A DNA stretch of 64,000 nt from NCBI RefSeq assembly GCF_018614875.1, contig NZ_JAGGNW010000015.1, positions 1-64,000 on the forward strand, read 5' to 3'. The DNA is from Variovorax paradoxus (GTDB lineage: Bacteria; Pseudomonadota; Gammaproteobacteria; Burkholderiales; Burkholderiaceae_C). A model generated the notes under the pieces. That model was not told the origin of the DNA. It saw only the letters and a program-made list of their open reading frames with translations, and did no database searches. Shown here piece by piece: positions 35,008 through 43,230 of the stretch. Numbering within the stretch: the stretch's first letter is position 1; each line of letters starts with the position of its first letter. Made by a program: the position numbers and the translations under genes.

Positions 35008-35976
35008 TCAGTCCAGCGTCGCCCCCGACTGCTTCACCAGCTTCTGGTGCTTCGCCAGTTCTGCCTGAAAGAAAGCCGGTGCAAGATCCGGCCCCGTATC
35101 GAGAATCGTGAGCCCCTGCGCAGCGATCGCCGTCTGAGCCTCGCGGGAAGCGAGAGCCGTCTTGACCGCGGCGTAGTCGGCATCGACGATGCTTTTCGGC
35201 AGGCCGCCCGGGCCGACGAGCGCGATCCAGGCGTCGAAGCTGTATCCAGGCACGCCGGCTTCAGCCACGGTGGGAACATCGGGCAATGCAGCCGAACGCG
35301 CCGGCGTCGACACCGCCAGCGCGCGCAGCGCACCGGCCTTCACCTGCGGACCGACCTGCGAGATCGAAACGAAGCCGAGCTGCACCTGGCCACCGATCAG
35401 GTCGGTGATGAGCGGGCCCGTGCCGCGGTAGGGCACGTGCTTCATCGCGATGCCGGTCTCGCTGACGAGCAGTTCACTCGCAAGGTGCAAGGTGCTGCCG
35501 TTGCCCGCCGAGCCATAGTTGAGCTTGCCGGGGTTGGCCTTGGCATAGGCCAGCAGTTCCTTCACGTTGTTCACCGGCAGCGCCGGATGGACCACGAGCA
35601 CCAGCGGCACCGTGGCGAGCACGGCGATCGGCGTGATGTCCTTCAGGCTGTCGTACGGAATGGTCTTGTAGATGCCGGGATTGATGACGTGATTCGACGA
35701 AATCATGCCGAGCGTGAGGCCGTCCTTCGGAGCCTTCACGATCTGGCTGGTGCCGGGAATGCCACCTGCGCCAACGATGTTCTCGACCACGATCGGGTGA
35801 CCCGCCGCCTTGCCGAAGCCCGGCGCGATGGCGCGGGCCACTGCATCGACGGTCGAGCCGGCGGCCAGCGGCACGATCATTCGCAGCGGCTTGTCGGACT
35901 GCGCCAGCGCAGTGCCGAGACAACTCAGGGCAAGAAGTGCCGCCAGCGCGGTGCGGCGGAAAAGTATCGGGTTCAT
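35008..35976 (-). CDS. Bug/TctC-family periplasmic solute-binding receptor
   Basis: A 322-residue tripartite-tricarboxylate receptor with a Sec signal peptide (MNPILFRRTALAALLALS, cleavage near ALAQ). Blocks: RMIVPLAAGSTVDAVARAIA, NIVGAGGIPGTSQIVKAPKD, LNYGSAGNGSTLHLASELL, VPYRGTGPLITDLIGGQVQL, PDVPTVAEAGVPGY. It follows the fused aconitase-family gene by 35 bases in the same direction, so it probably binds a tri- or hydroxy-carboxylate that this dehydratase acts on. No TctAB partner is adjacent. Confidence 0.9.
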   Translation of the reverse strand: MNPILFRRTALAALLALSCLGTALAQSDKPLRMIVPLAAGSTVDAVARAIAPGFGKAAGHPIVVENIVGAGGIPGTSQIVKAPKDGLTLGMISSNHVINPGIYKTIPYDSLKDITPIAVLATVPLVLVVHPALPVNNVKELLAYAKANPGKLNYGSAGNGSTLHLASELLVSETGIAMKHVPYRGTGPLITDLIGGQVQLGFVSISQVGPQVKAGALRALAVSTPARSAALPDVPTVAEAGVPGYSFDAWIALVGPGGLPKSIVDADYAAVKTALASREAQTAIAAQGLTILDTGPDLAPAFFQAELAKHQKLVKQSGATLD

Positions 35977-36011
35977 GGGTTTTGTCTCCTGTTCTTTGTG
36001 GGGTACTGAAT

Positions 36012-38000
36012 TCAGCTGTGCCGCTGCCGCAGCGTCTCGAATGACACGAGCTCGCCGGCGATCGCGCTGGCGGCCACGGTCGGCGGGCTCGCGAGCCAGA
36101 CCTGGCCGGGTCCTCCGCGGCCCGGGAAATTGCGGTTGATGGCGCTGACGGTGACCTGGTCGGCGCGGACCGAACCGCCAGGCCCGCAGTTGCCGCAGGC
36201 GCCGCACGACGGTTGCAGCATGCGTGCGCCGACTTTTTCGAACGCGTCCATGTAGCCCCGTGCGATGCAGTGATCGCGAACGGCCGTGGTCCCGAACTGG
36301 AGGAAGAGCTGCACGCTGGGCGCGACTTTCAGATCGCGGTCGGCGGCCCAGCGCAACACCGCGTGATAGTGGTCGAAGTCTTCGCGCTTGCCGGCGGTGC
36401 AGGAGCCGCCGTAGGCGATGTCGATGCGCACCGGGGCGGCCACCTCGCGCAGCGGCAGGCCGTTGCCGGGATCACCGGGCCGCGCCACCATCGGTGGCAC
36501 GGCAGCGCAGTCGACGTGCAGGGTTTCGGCATACGCGGCGCCCTCGTCGCTCGCCATCCATGGCTCGAGCACGAAGTCGACGCCGCGGCGCTCGCGCAGG
36601 AAGCGCACGGTTTCCGCATCCGGTGCGACGATGCCGGTGAAGCCGCCGAGCTCCGCCGTCATGTTGGTGAGCGTCGCACGTTCGTCGGTCGACAGTGCCG
36701 CAATGGCCTCGCCGCAGAACTCGAACACCTTGCCGACGCCGCCGCCGTTGCGGACGAGCGGCAGCGCCAGCAGATGCAGCACGATGTCCTTGGCCGTGAC
36801 ACCGGCTGGCATGCGCCCGTCGAGCACGATGCGCAGCGATTGCGGCACGGTGAGCCGCACCGCGCCTGTCACGAAGGCGTTCGCCATGTCGGTGGTGCCG
36901 ACGCCGAAGGCCACGCAGCCGAGGGCGCCGCTGTGCGGGGTGTGCGAATCGGTGCCCACCACCAGTTGGCCCGGCAGCGCATAGTGCTCGGCCACCATCG
37001 CGTGCGAAATGCCGGCGATGTGGGTGCCGTCATCGGCCGCCGCCTCGGCTTCGGTCAGCGTGCGGTGCGAGCGCAGGCCGTAGGCAGCGACGAACTCGCG
37101 TTGCGCCTCGACCATGCGATGCACGTTCGGCACCAGTCCGCCACGCACGTGCGCCGGGCTTTCCTCGACATAGGAGGTGTGGTCTTCGAACACGACGATC
37201 GATGCCGGGTCGCGCAACGCCAGGGGGTGTCCAAAGGCCGCATGCAGCATGTGCGCTGCCATGCCGGTGTAGTACTCGTGAATGAAGCGTAGATCGGCGC
37301 GCACGAAAGCACCGTCGCCGGGCACGGGATGGGCCTCGGTGAGTTCGGTGGCAAGCGCATGGCGCGCCACGATCTTCTCGAACAGCGTGCGCGGCCGTGC
37401 GTCCGCCAGGGCGGGTGCCGCGGCGACGTTGCGCATGAACTGTTGGCCGAAGCGCAGCAGGCCACCGCTCTTGAGAATGGCGGTCGCCAGCGCGTCGCGG
37501 CCGGCCACCAGGTCTTCGACCGGTATCGCCTCGCCGGCCTGAATGCGCGAGACCAGGCCGAAGTCGGTCGAGGTGAACAGGCCGATGTTGTCGGCGTTCT
37601 GGCGGTAGATGCGCTCGAAGCTTTCGGCGATCACGAGCCGCACCCCGGCCAGTTTCTCGGCGGCCGGGCTGTGCTCGCGCGACGAGCCTTTGCCGTAGCG
37701 CTTGCCGGCGACCACCACCTCGATGCCGTGCGTGCGGACCGCGTCGATGCCGATGGGTGTCGCCTCGCCCGCACGAAGGCCGGTGTAGGGGTAGCGGCCA
37801 AGCTTGTCGTCGTAGTGCGTGAGGATCGGCAGCGGCGTGATCTCGTCGGTCGAGACATCGTCACGCAGTGGGCGTGCCGTATCGAGCGCCACGGGTTCGC
37901 CCTGCAGGCTTTGGTCAACGACATCGGCCGATTGGCTCAGGAAGAGGATAGCCGGGGCGAAGCGCTGCGGCGGCGTGCTGGCTGACGAAATGGCTGGCAT
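36012..38000 (-). CDS. Aconitase/isopropylmalate-isomerase superfamily hydro-lyase, swivel domain first
   Basis: A 662-residue [4Fe-4S] hydro-lyase in which the swivel (small-subunit, LeuD-like) domain comes first and the large catalytic part second. N-terminal part: DDVSTDEITP, GKRYGKGSSREHSPAAEKLA and IAESFERIYRQNADNIGL. Catalytic part: FVRADLRFIHEYYTGM, VVGTDSHTPHSGALGCVAFG, YGGSCTAGKREDFDHYH (first cluster Cys) and PSCGACGNCGPGG (two more cluster Cys), ending NRNFPGRGG. Classical aconitase has the swivel last. The substrate is a hydroxy-di/tricarboxylate, not determinable further. It forms an operon with the Bug receptor downstream and a LysR gene upstream, which suggests inducible catabolism of an imported carboxylate. 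Confidence 0.85.
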   Translation of the reverse strand: MPAISSASTPPQRFAPAILFLSQSADVVDQSLQGEPVALDTARPLRDDVSTDEITPLPILTHYDDKLGRYPYTGLRAGEATPIGIDAVRTHGIEVVVAGKRYGKGSSREHSPAAEKLAGVRLVIAESFERIYRQNADNIGLFTSTDFGLVSRIQAGEAIPVEDLVAGRDALATAILKSGGLLRFGQQFMRNVAAAPALADARPRTLFEKIVARHALATELTEAHPVPGDGAFVRADLRFIHEYYTGMAAHMLHAAFGHPLALRDPASIVVFEDHTSYVEESPAHVRGGLVPNVHRMVEAQREFVAAYGLRSHRTLTEAEAAADDGTHIAGISHAMVAEHYALPGQLVVGTDSHTPHSGALGCVAFGVGTTDMANAFVTGAVRLTVPQSLRIVLDGRMPAGVTAKDIVLHLLALPLVRNGGGVGKVFEFCGEAIAALSTDERATLTNMTAELGGFTGIVAPDAETVRFLRERRGVDFVLEPWMASDEGAAYAETLHVDCAAVPPMVARPGDPGNGLPLREVAAPVRIDIAYGGSCTAGKREDFDHYHAVLRWAADRDLKVAPSVQLFLQFGTTAVRDHCIARGYMDAFEKVGARMLQPSCGACGNCGPGGSVRADQVTVSAINRNFPGRGGPGQVWLASPPTVAASAIAGELVSFETLRQRHS

Positions 38001-38079
38001 GCCGAATGATCGCGGCCGTGTCGCATGCCCGAAAGCGCCGATGCGGCAAACGGGCTCTCTCCAAATGCGAGATCCGGAC

Positions 38080-38967
38080 TTACCCGCGAAGAGCCTCGAT
38101 CAGCGCCGCCACGGCGCGCCCGCGTGGCGACTTGCGCAGCGCGTACATGTGCAGCTCGCGCGCGGCCCAGGGGTCGTCGAGCGGGCGCCGTGCAAAACGG
38201 GCATTGCCAGCGTAGGCCGCCGCCGCGCTCTGGGGAATCACCGCAATGCCAAGTCCGGCCTCAACCATGCGGCAGACCGCATCGAAGCTGCTGACCGACA
38301 CGGTCGGCGCAAACGAGCGGTGCAGAGCGGCCGCGCGCTCGTGCAGGGAACGGTCCAGTGCGCCGCCCTGGTGAACGCCGATCAAGGGGTGGCCGAGCAC
38401 CTCGGCAAAACCCAACGACTTGCGTTTGGCCAGCGCATGGGCGGCCGGCAGCACCACCAGCAACGGGTCCATTGCGAATCGCCACGACTCGAGTCCCGCC
38501 GGCACCGGCACCTCGACCCCTACGCCCACGTCGGCACGGTCATCGAGGCAGGCACGTATGACGTCGCGCGTGTCCTGCTCCTGCAGCGACACCTCGACCT
38601 GCGGGAATGCCGTCATGAAAGATTGCAGCCGTTCCGGCAGGAAACCGATCACCGCCGACATGTTGGCGTACAGCCGGACCGTGCCGCGCACCGCATCCCC
38701 CACGGTCTGAACCTTGCGCACGAGCGCCTGCAGGTCGGCGTCGATCTGCTCGCCGCCCGCCAACACCACATTGCCGGCATCCGTGAGCTCGACGCCGCGC
38801 GGCGAACGGATCAGAAGCGTGGTACCGAACGCGTGCTCCAGGTCGGCAAGTCGCCTGCTCAGCGCAGACGGTGCGATGTGTTCCTGCCCCGCCGCGCGAA
38901 CGATGGATCCCGCCCGCGCAACGGACACGAACAACCTGACACTGTAGGGATCGACGCGACGGGCCAC
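38080..38967 (-). CDS. LysR-family transcriptional regulator
   Basis: A 295-residue LysR protein starting GTG 38967 (the frame is open further upstream but no better start is seen). The helix-turn-helix is LFVSVARAGSIVRAAGQEHI then APSALSRRLADLEHAFGTTL and LIRSPRGVELTDAGNVVLAG. The effector domain shows the usual lobes (VGVGVEVPVPAG, AVCRMVEAGLGIAVIPQSAA). It is codirectional with and 79 bases before the fused aconitase gene, so it likely controls that operon. Confidence 0.85.
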   Translation of the reverse strand: MARRVDPYSVRLFVSVARAGSIVRAAGQEHIAPSALSRRLADLEHAFGTTLLIRSPRGVELTDAGNVVLAGGEQIDADLQALVRKVQTVGDAVRGTVRLYANMSAVIGFLPERLQSFMTAFPQVEVSLQEQDTRDVIRACLDDRADVGVGVEVPVPAGLESWRFAMDPLLVVLPAAHALAKRKSLGFAEVLGHPLIGVHQGGALDRSLHERAAALHRSFAPTVSVSSFDAVCRMVEAGLGIAVIPQSAAAAYAGNARFARRPLDDPWAARELHMYALRKSPRGRAVAALIEALRG

Positions 38968-39005
38968 GAGATGAGCTTGTAAATTCGCGTTTGTCCAGCG
39001 CCTTT

Positions 39006-39406
39006 TCAGGCGGTCGATGCGGCGGTGAAAGCCGCCAACTGAGCATTGAACGCACGCTTGAAGGCCCCCCGCGCTTCGCCGCGGGCGACATAGGCGAAAA
39101 GGTTCGGATATTCGTCCAGCAAACCTGATCCGTTCAACCTGCGCAGCACCGCCACCATCAGAAGGTCGCCAGCGCTGAACTCGCCGTCGAGCCAGTCGGC
39201 ATCGCCAAGCCGATCGGAAAGATCGTCCAGCCGATGACGCACGCGGCCCTCGAGAACAGGCACGCGCTCCTCGTATCAGGGCTTGCCGCGCTCCACATGC
39301 CGGGCGTAAGGCCCACTTCTTCGAGCGCCCAACGAACACGCATGTCACGCGCCTGTCCCTTGCCGCCGTCGGGCGACCGCTCAAAGGCCGTGAAGATGGG
39401 GATCAT
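39006..39406 (-). pseudogene. Decayed glutathione S-transferase gene
   Basis: The first ~32 residues (FTAFERSPDGGKG, RVRWALEEVGL) and the last ~85 (GDADWLDGEFSAGDLLMVAV, NLFAYVARGEARGAFKRAF) match the intact GST at 6670-7323. Roughly residues 33-120 are missing. The joint leaves the halves in different frames, and in the C-terminal frame the position of Trp in GKPW is a TGA stop (GKP-stop-YEERVPVLEG). A deletion plus a nonsense change therefore inactivate it. Confidence 0.88.
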
Positions 39407-39444
39407 TGGAGTTCCATGCTCGAGCCTCGTTGGAAAGACTGTCG

Positions 39445-39473
39445 TTGACAACTCACCCCACCATCACTAGGCT
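39445..39473 (+). promoter_or_regulatory. Candidate sigma-70 promoter
   Basis: A perfect -35 box TTGACA at 39445-39450 is followed after 17 bases by TAGGCT at 39468-39473, which keeps the key T, A and final T of a -10 box. It would start transcription about 55 bases before the exported protein gene at 39536. Confidence 0.4.
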
Positions 39474-39535
39474 GAGCCTGCCAGACGAAGTGCCCTTGTG
39501 TTCTCTTGTTTTTCCATACCTCATCAGGAGGCATT

Positions 39536-40126
39536 ATGCGAAGAATCGTCGCGTCCCTAAGCGCCATGCTCATGCTCGCTGCCCTGACCGCGGTGGCGCA
39601 GGAACCACCCAACAAACCCAGCCACAAGGGCATGGCCAAGGCCGGCGGGGCCAAATCCGACGCCGCCGTTATCAGCAAGGCGATCAGTGCCGCGCCGCCG
39701 GACATCGGCCGCAACGCCGCGGTCATGGGCATGGGCGCCGATGGCAAGATGAAGGAGTTGCGCCCCGGCACCAATGGGTGGATGTGCATGCTGGATCTCG
39801 CCGGCGATTCGATGTGCCTCGACAAGGAGTGGCAGGCCTGGGGCGATGCCTGGATGAACAAGAAAGACCCGCCGAAGCCGAAGGCGCTCGGCGTGGCCTA
39901 CATGCTCAATGGCGACAAGGGCGCCAGCAACACCGATCCCTATGCGACCAAACGGACAGCCGACAACCAGTGGGTCGTGAGCGGACCGCACATCATGGTT
40001 CTGCCGACGGACGTCAGTCAGCTCGAGTCGTATCCGACGGACTGGACCAAGGGTGGTCCGTGGGTGATGTGGAAGGGGACGCCCTACGCCCACATCATGG
40101 TGCCCACGAAGTCGATGTCGAAATAG
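39536..40126 (+). CDS. Exported protein of unknown function
   Basis: A 196-residue protein with AGGAGG right before ATG 39536 and a Sec signal peptide (MRRIVASLSAMLMLAALTAV, cleavage at AQ). The mature chain has a conserved-looking core: GTNGWMCMLDLAGDSMCLDK with two Cys, then EWQAWGDAWMNKKDPPKP, GVAYMLNGDKGASNTDPYAT, GPHIMVLPTD and GTPYAHIMVP. Rich in Trp, Met and Gly; no catalytic motif seen. I do not recognise the family with certainty. Monocistronic, convergent with the hemerythrin-like gene. Confidence 0.78.
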   Translation: MRRIVASLSAMLMLAALTAVAQEPPNKPSHKGMAKAGGAKSDAAVISKAISAAPPDIGRNAAVMGMGADGKMKELRPGTNGWMCMLDLAGDSMCLDKEWQAWGDAWMNKKDPPKPKALGVAYMLNGDKGASNTDPYATKRTADNQWVVSGPHIMVLPTDVSQLESYPTDWTKGGPWVMWKGTPYAHIMVPTKSMSK

Positions 40127-40144
40127 GGCCCGTGAAGCTGGCGC

Positions 40145-40699
40145 TCATGGCGCAGGCCATGAGGCTGGCCTGTGCAATCGTGGCTGCCGATGTTCGCGCT
40201 CCTTCGCGGCTCGCACCTCTTTCGAAATGGACGAGACCACGGCAGCCCATTCCTCTGCCGTGAGCAGCAGCGCCGTCTGCGAATGCAAGAGCGTGTCCTC
40301 TCTGTCCAGATGCACGTACATGAACTGCCGGTGCTGTTGCAACAGGGCCTCGGCCTCCAGGGCTGCTTTGGCATCGCCGGCCTCGGCAAGCTTCAAGAGG
40401 GCCTTCGCCTGCGAGAGGAGGCCGCTGCAGTGTTCACTCTCCGAGCCGAGCTGATGGAGAAGCTCGTCAGCTTCGCCTGATCTTCCGCGCAGCATGTTCA
40501 GCATGACGACGCCTTTGGGGCGATGCGTTGTTTCTTCAAAGGCCTGAAGGCGCTCGATGACTCTGATGGCGGACGTCGCTCGTTGCCGAGAGCATGCCCC
40601 ATCCTCTGTGGTCATCACCGTATCGAGTCGTGCCAACAACTCTCGGGTGCGAGTGTGCTCGGCGCGCAAGATGGCCCACGCGCATTCGGCTGCCAACAT
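40145..40699 (-). CDS. Hemerythrin-like (HHE) domain protein
   Basis: A 184-residue helical protein. Iron-ligand positions of an HHE bundle are recognisable: His in LRAEHTRTRELLARLD, His in FEETTHRPKGVVML, Glu/His in ESEHCSGLL, and HRQFMYVHLDREDTLLHSQT with two His and Glu. The family binds a di-iron centre and serves oxygen, NO or redox sensing. Stand-alone; its end is only 18 bases from the end of the convergent exported protein gene. Confidence 0.8.
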   Translation of the reverse strand: MLAAECAWAILRAEHTRTRELLARLDTVMTTEDGACSRQRATSAIRVIERLQAFEETTHRPKGVVMLNMLRGRSGEADELLHQLGSESEHCSGLLSQAKALLKLAEAGDAKAALEAEALLQQHRQFMYVHLDREDTLLHSQTALLLTAEEWAAVVSSISKEVRAAKEREHRQPRLHRPASWPAP

Positions 40700-41140
40700 G
40701 CCACGTCTCCTTTGGACCAGCGAACTGCTCCGAAATTGCCTGTGAGCTTGAGCCTTTTTGACGCCATGGTTCTACATCGTTGCGACCGGTACTGCAAGCC
40801 ATCCCGCCGACGTCAACGCGCTCTTTCGCGGCGACGACGCGGCCGGCTGCGGGAATCTCCTGAACGAGCTTGCAGCTTGCACCAGCGGGCATGTTCGGCT
40901 CTGCGTCGAATTCGTCAGGCGACTGCTCGCCGGCTTGCGCCGACAGGCCTTGGAACCATTGACCCCTTTCGGGGCCGGCCGCCATCCGATGGTTCTCCTG
41001 GTTCATTGGCTGCCGCAGTCTGAATCGCAGCCGAGAAGGGTGGGGAAGTCCTTGGCTCAGGTCGGCATTTTGAATGGGCTGCTCTTGGGGCCGACACAGC
41101 CTTGATGTGCCACTCGGCCACTTCAAGTCAGGACAAAGTG
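40700..41140. other. Stretch without a recognisable gene
   Basis: About 440 bases between the hemerythrin gene and the AbiE-like pair. Open frames 40758-41105 plus and 40536-41174 minus have no ribosome site and no recognised sequence. It may be decayed DNA at the edge of the island that carries the AbiE-like genes. Confidence 0.4.
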
Positions 41141-41950
41141 TTAACGCAGCATGCTCTCGAAGGCATACCTGCATGTTGCTTGAATTTGTTCCGGGGATAG
41201 GTTCCGATCCGCAGGAATGCGCGCGGCGTCGCGAACCATATCGTTGACTTCAGCGAATGTGTGCTTGCTGAGCTTGCGCACCTCATCGGCCAGACTTCCG
41301 AGCGCCGGTGCGACACGCGCATGCCAGTGCGCATTGAACTCATCCAGCAGTGCGCCGAAGAGTTCGACCGTGTCGTAGATGTACAGCACGTCCTGGGCCC
41401 TTTTGTTTGCGGGTCGATATTGCTGGATCAAGAACTTCTGGACCATGAAGCACAACGGATTGGCCACCTGAACATCCATTCGCTCTGGCAGGGGAACGCT
41501 TTCTTGTTGTCCTAGGCTAGTCACCCAGGGATCGACGAGAAGAATGTCCAGGTGTCGGATCTTCTGCGCCGAAATGCCTGCCTTCGCCATGGTCGCGTCG
41601 GCTTCTCCGCTTCGTCTGCGGCCGCTTCCCGCCAAGGGTGTTAGGAACTCGGCATAGAAGCCGCCGGCCTCGTCGCCAAGCGTATAGTGCGCCGCCGGAG
41701 GTCGATGGTCGCCGCCCAACTTCTCCTGGAATCCATGCTGCATCAGCGCTTGCTTGATGTCGCCTTCTAGGGGCTCCTTGTTGGCAAAGGCGAGGTCCGT
41801 GTCGCGGGTGAACACAGGTTGATAGTCCAGCTGATTTGCCCTCGGGTCCAGTCGGTGGAGACGATGGCCCCATCCTCCGATGAAGATCAGTTGCTGGCGC
41901 CAGGGAGCCAGGGCCTGGATCAGCCTCGCGAAAGCTTCTAGGTCATTCAT
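41141..41950 (-). CDS. AbiEii-like nucleotidyltransferase (type IV toxin)
   Basis: A 269-residue protein of the nucleotidyltransferase superfamily. The signature is FIGGWGHRLHRLD followed by FTRDTDLAF (Gly-Gly, then Asp-x-Asp on the next strand), as in AbiEii/MenT-type toxins, which modify tRNA or other targets and stop growth. The C-terminal half is helical. It starts 5 bases after the stop of the AbiEi-like gene, in the usual antitoxin-toxin order. The acidic pair looks intact, so it may be active. Assignment is by motif plus partner. Confidence 0.75.
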   Translation of the reverse strand: MNDLEAFARLIQALAPWRQQLIFIGGWGHRLHRLDPRANQLDYQPVFTRDTDLAFANKEPLEGDIKQALMQHGFQEKLGGDHRPPAAHYTLGDEAGGFYAEFLTPLAGSGRRRSGEADATMAKAGISAQKIRHLDILLVDPWVTSLGQQESVPLPERMDVQVANPLCFMVQKFLIQQYRPANKRAQDVLYIYDTVELFGALLDEFNAHWHARVAPALGSLADEVRKLSKHTFAEVNDMVRDAARIPADRNLSPEQIQATCRYAFESMLR

Positions 41951-41955
41951 CTGTT

Positions 41956-43098
41956 TTAGGTGCCGACAATCGGCAAGAGAAATTTCTCGTAGATCAGGGT
42001 GGCTTGTTCAGCGCCCCGTGCCGGGTGGTGCATGACGTCCAGCCATATCTGGATGACGTCAGTCACCATAAGCCCCTTTTGATCGATGGCTCCTCTGAAC
42101 GTCGACTGTGGAAAAGGTGCTTGTCGCAAGATCAGGTCCGGTCGCTCAGTTGGATAGGCCATCAGCTCTGGCCAGTCCGATGAACTCACCTTAGGCAGTT
42201 TGTGGACATAGACATACGGAGGCACACCACTGACGTGCCCGATGTCCAGTTCATCGGCGGCGGCAAAAAGCCCCAGACAAGCGCCTTCCGGATGCTTACC
42301 CAGCAGCCCTCGAATTTGCTGAGGGACAGGGGCCCGTAGAAGAAAGCGGCATGGCATCTCCGGACATGAACGCATCGCGGCAGCGCCCCAGCGGCGAAAC
42401 AGTTCTTCGCGGCGGACGAGTTTCAGATGGGGGGACGTGTCGCTGAGATACCCCTCGCCGCGCAGTTGCTGCAGAAATCGAGATGCACTCATGGCAGATA
42501 CCTGTGCAGCTTCGGCCAGGTCGGAGCCGTTTCGAAATTTCTTCCGCGGGGCGTTCAGCAAGCCTCCGGGCAGTTCCCACGCCAAGAGGAGCTTCAGCAT
42601 CCACTGATTGAGATCCGAAAACAGATTGATGGCCTGCGGCGAATGAGTGGCGGCAGAGCGCCTGAGTTCTTCCGGCAATCGGTTCAGCTCTTTGAACGCT
42701 GCATCACTGAAATATCGTGCACCGCGTCCCGAGATGAGGCCGACGGGTACATCCTTCGCGAATCTTTGGGCAAATGAGTCCACATGTCTCGCCAAAGACG
42801 GGGATGCATCTGGCACATAGATGATCGCGAGGGGGAGGGCATTGCCGGACTGTTCGGCCGCGGCTTGGGCTTGAAGAATCGCCATCGAGAGCATCGGTAG
42901 CACACGGTCTGGGCGGCTTTCGGAGAGCGATTTGATCTCGACAATGAAGCGGTGCGCTCCACGCTGGATGATCAAGTCTGTGCCGGCCGGGGCGCCGGGC
43001 GGTACCTCCACGGACCAATTGTTGGCCCGGAAGAAGTCGGCAACGTACTGCTCAGCAGGCGGCGCTATATGCTTGTTTGGTGACAGAGGGGCAGGCAT
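41956..43098 (-). CDS. AbiEi-like antitoxin with PD-(D/E)XK-like N-terminal domain
   Basis: A 380-residue partner of the nucleotidyltransferase. The N-terminal ~150 residues (PPAEQYVADFFRANNWSVEV, PAGTDLIIQRGAHRFIVEIK) carry Asp and Glu-x-Lys spaced as in PD-(D/E)XK nuclease-like folds. The middle has a winged-helix segment (GSDLAEAAQVSAMSASRFLQ, QLRGEGYL), and the end has DVIQIWLDVMHHPARGAEQA, the typical AbiEi C-terminus. ATG 43098 is chosen because a strong promoter lies just before it (about 20-base leader); the longer frame to 43212 would begin inside or before that promoter. AbiEi proteins repress their own promoter through palindromes, which are present here. Confidence 0.76.
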   Translation of the reverse strand: MPAPLSPNKHIAPPAEQYVADFFRANNWSVEVPPGAPAGTDLIIQRGAHRFIVEIKSLSESRPDRVLPMLSMAILQAQAAAEQSGNALPLAIIYVPDASPSLARHVDSFAQRFAKDVPVGLISGRGARYFSDAAFKELNRLPEELRRSAATHSPQAINLFSDLNQWMLKLLLAWELPGGLLNAPRKKFRNGSDLAEAAQVSAMSASRFLQQLRGEGYLSDTSPHLKLVRREELFRRWGAAAMRSCPEMPCRFLLRAPVPQQIRGLLGKHPEGACLGLFAAADELDIGHVSGVPPYVYVHKLPKVSSSDWPELMAYPTERPDLILRQAPFPQSTFRGAIDQKGLMVTDVIQIWLDVMHHPARGAEQATLIYEKFLLPIVGT

Positions 43099-43114
43099 GT
43101 GAGTAGGCTCATCT

Positions 43115-43165
43115 AACACGGCCATTTTATTTAACATGGCCGTGTTGTCAACCATGGCCATGTTA
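43115..43165 (-). promoter_or_regulatory. Promoter and palindromic operator of the AbiE-like pair
   Basis: On the minus strand a perfect -35 TTGACA (43146-43151) is followed after 16 bases by TAAAAT (43124-43129). Overlaid on it are two perfect inverted pairs: AACACGGCCAT (43115-43125) with ATGGCCGTGTT (43136-43146), and TAACATGGCC (43132-43141) with GGCCATGTTA (43156-43165). A repressor bound here would block RNA polymerase, as expected for AbiEi autoregulation. Confidence 0.75.
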
Positions 43166-43230
43166 TCGATCGTTCTGCTGTTCCTCGGAAACCATTGGCA
43201 TCTGCGGCCCATTTGTCGCAGTACCTTCGC

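Noticed and set aside
40536..41174. 212-residue minus-strand frame before the AbiE-like pair
   Set aside because: Overlaps the hemerythrin-like gene in another frame; no start signal and no recognised sequence.
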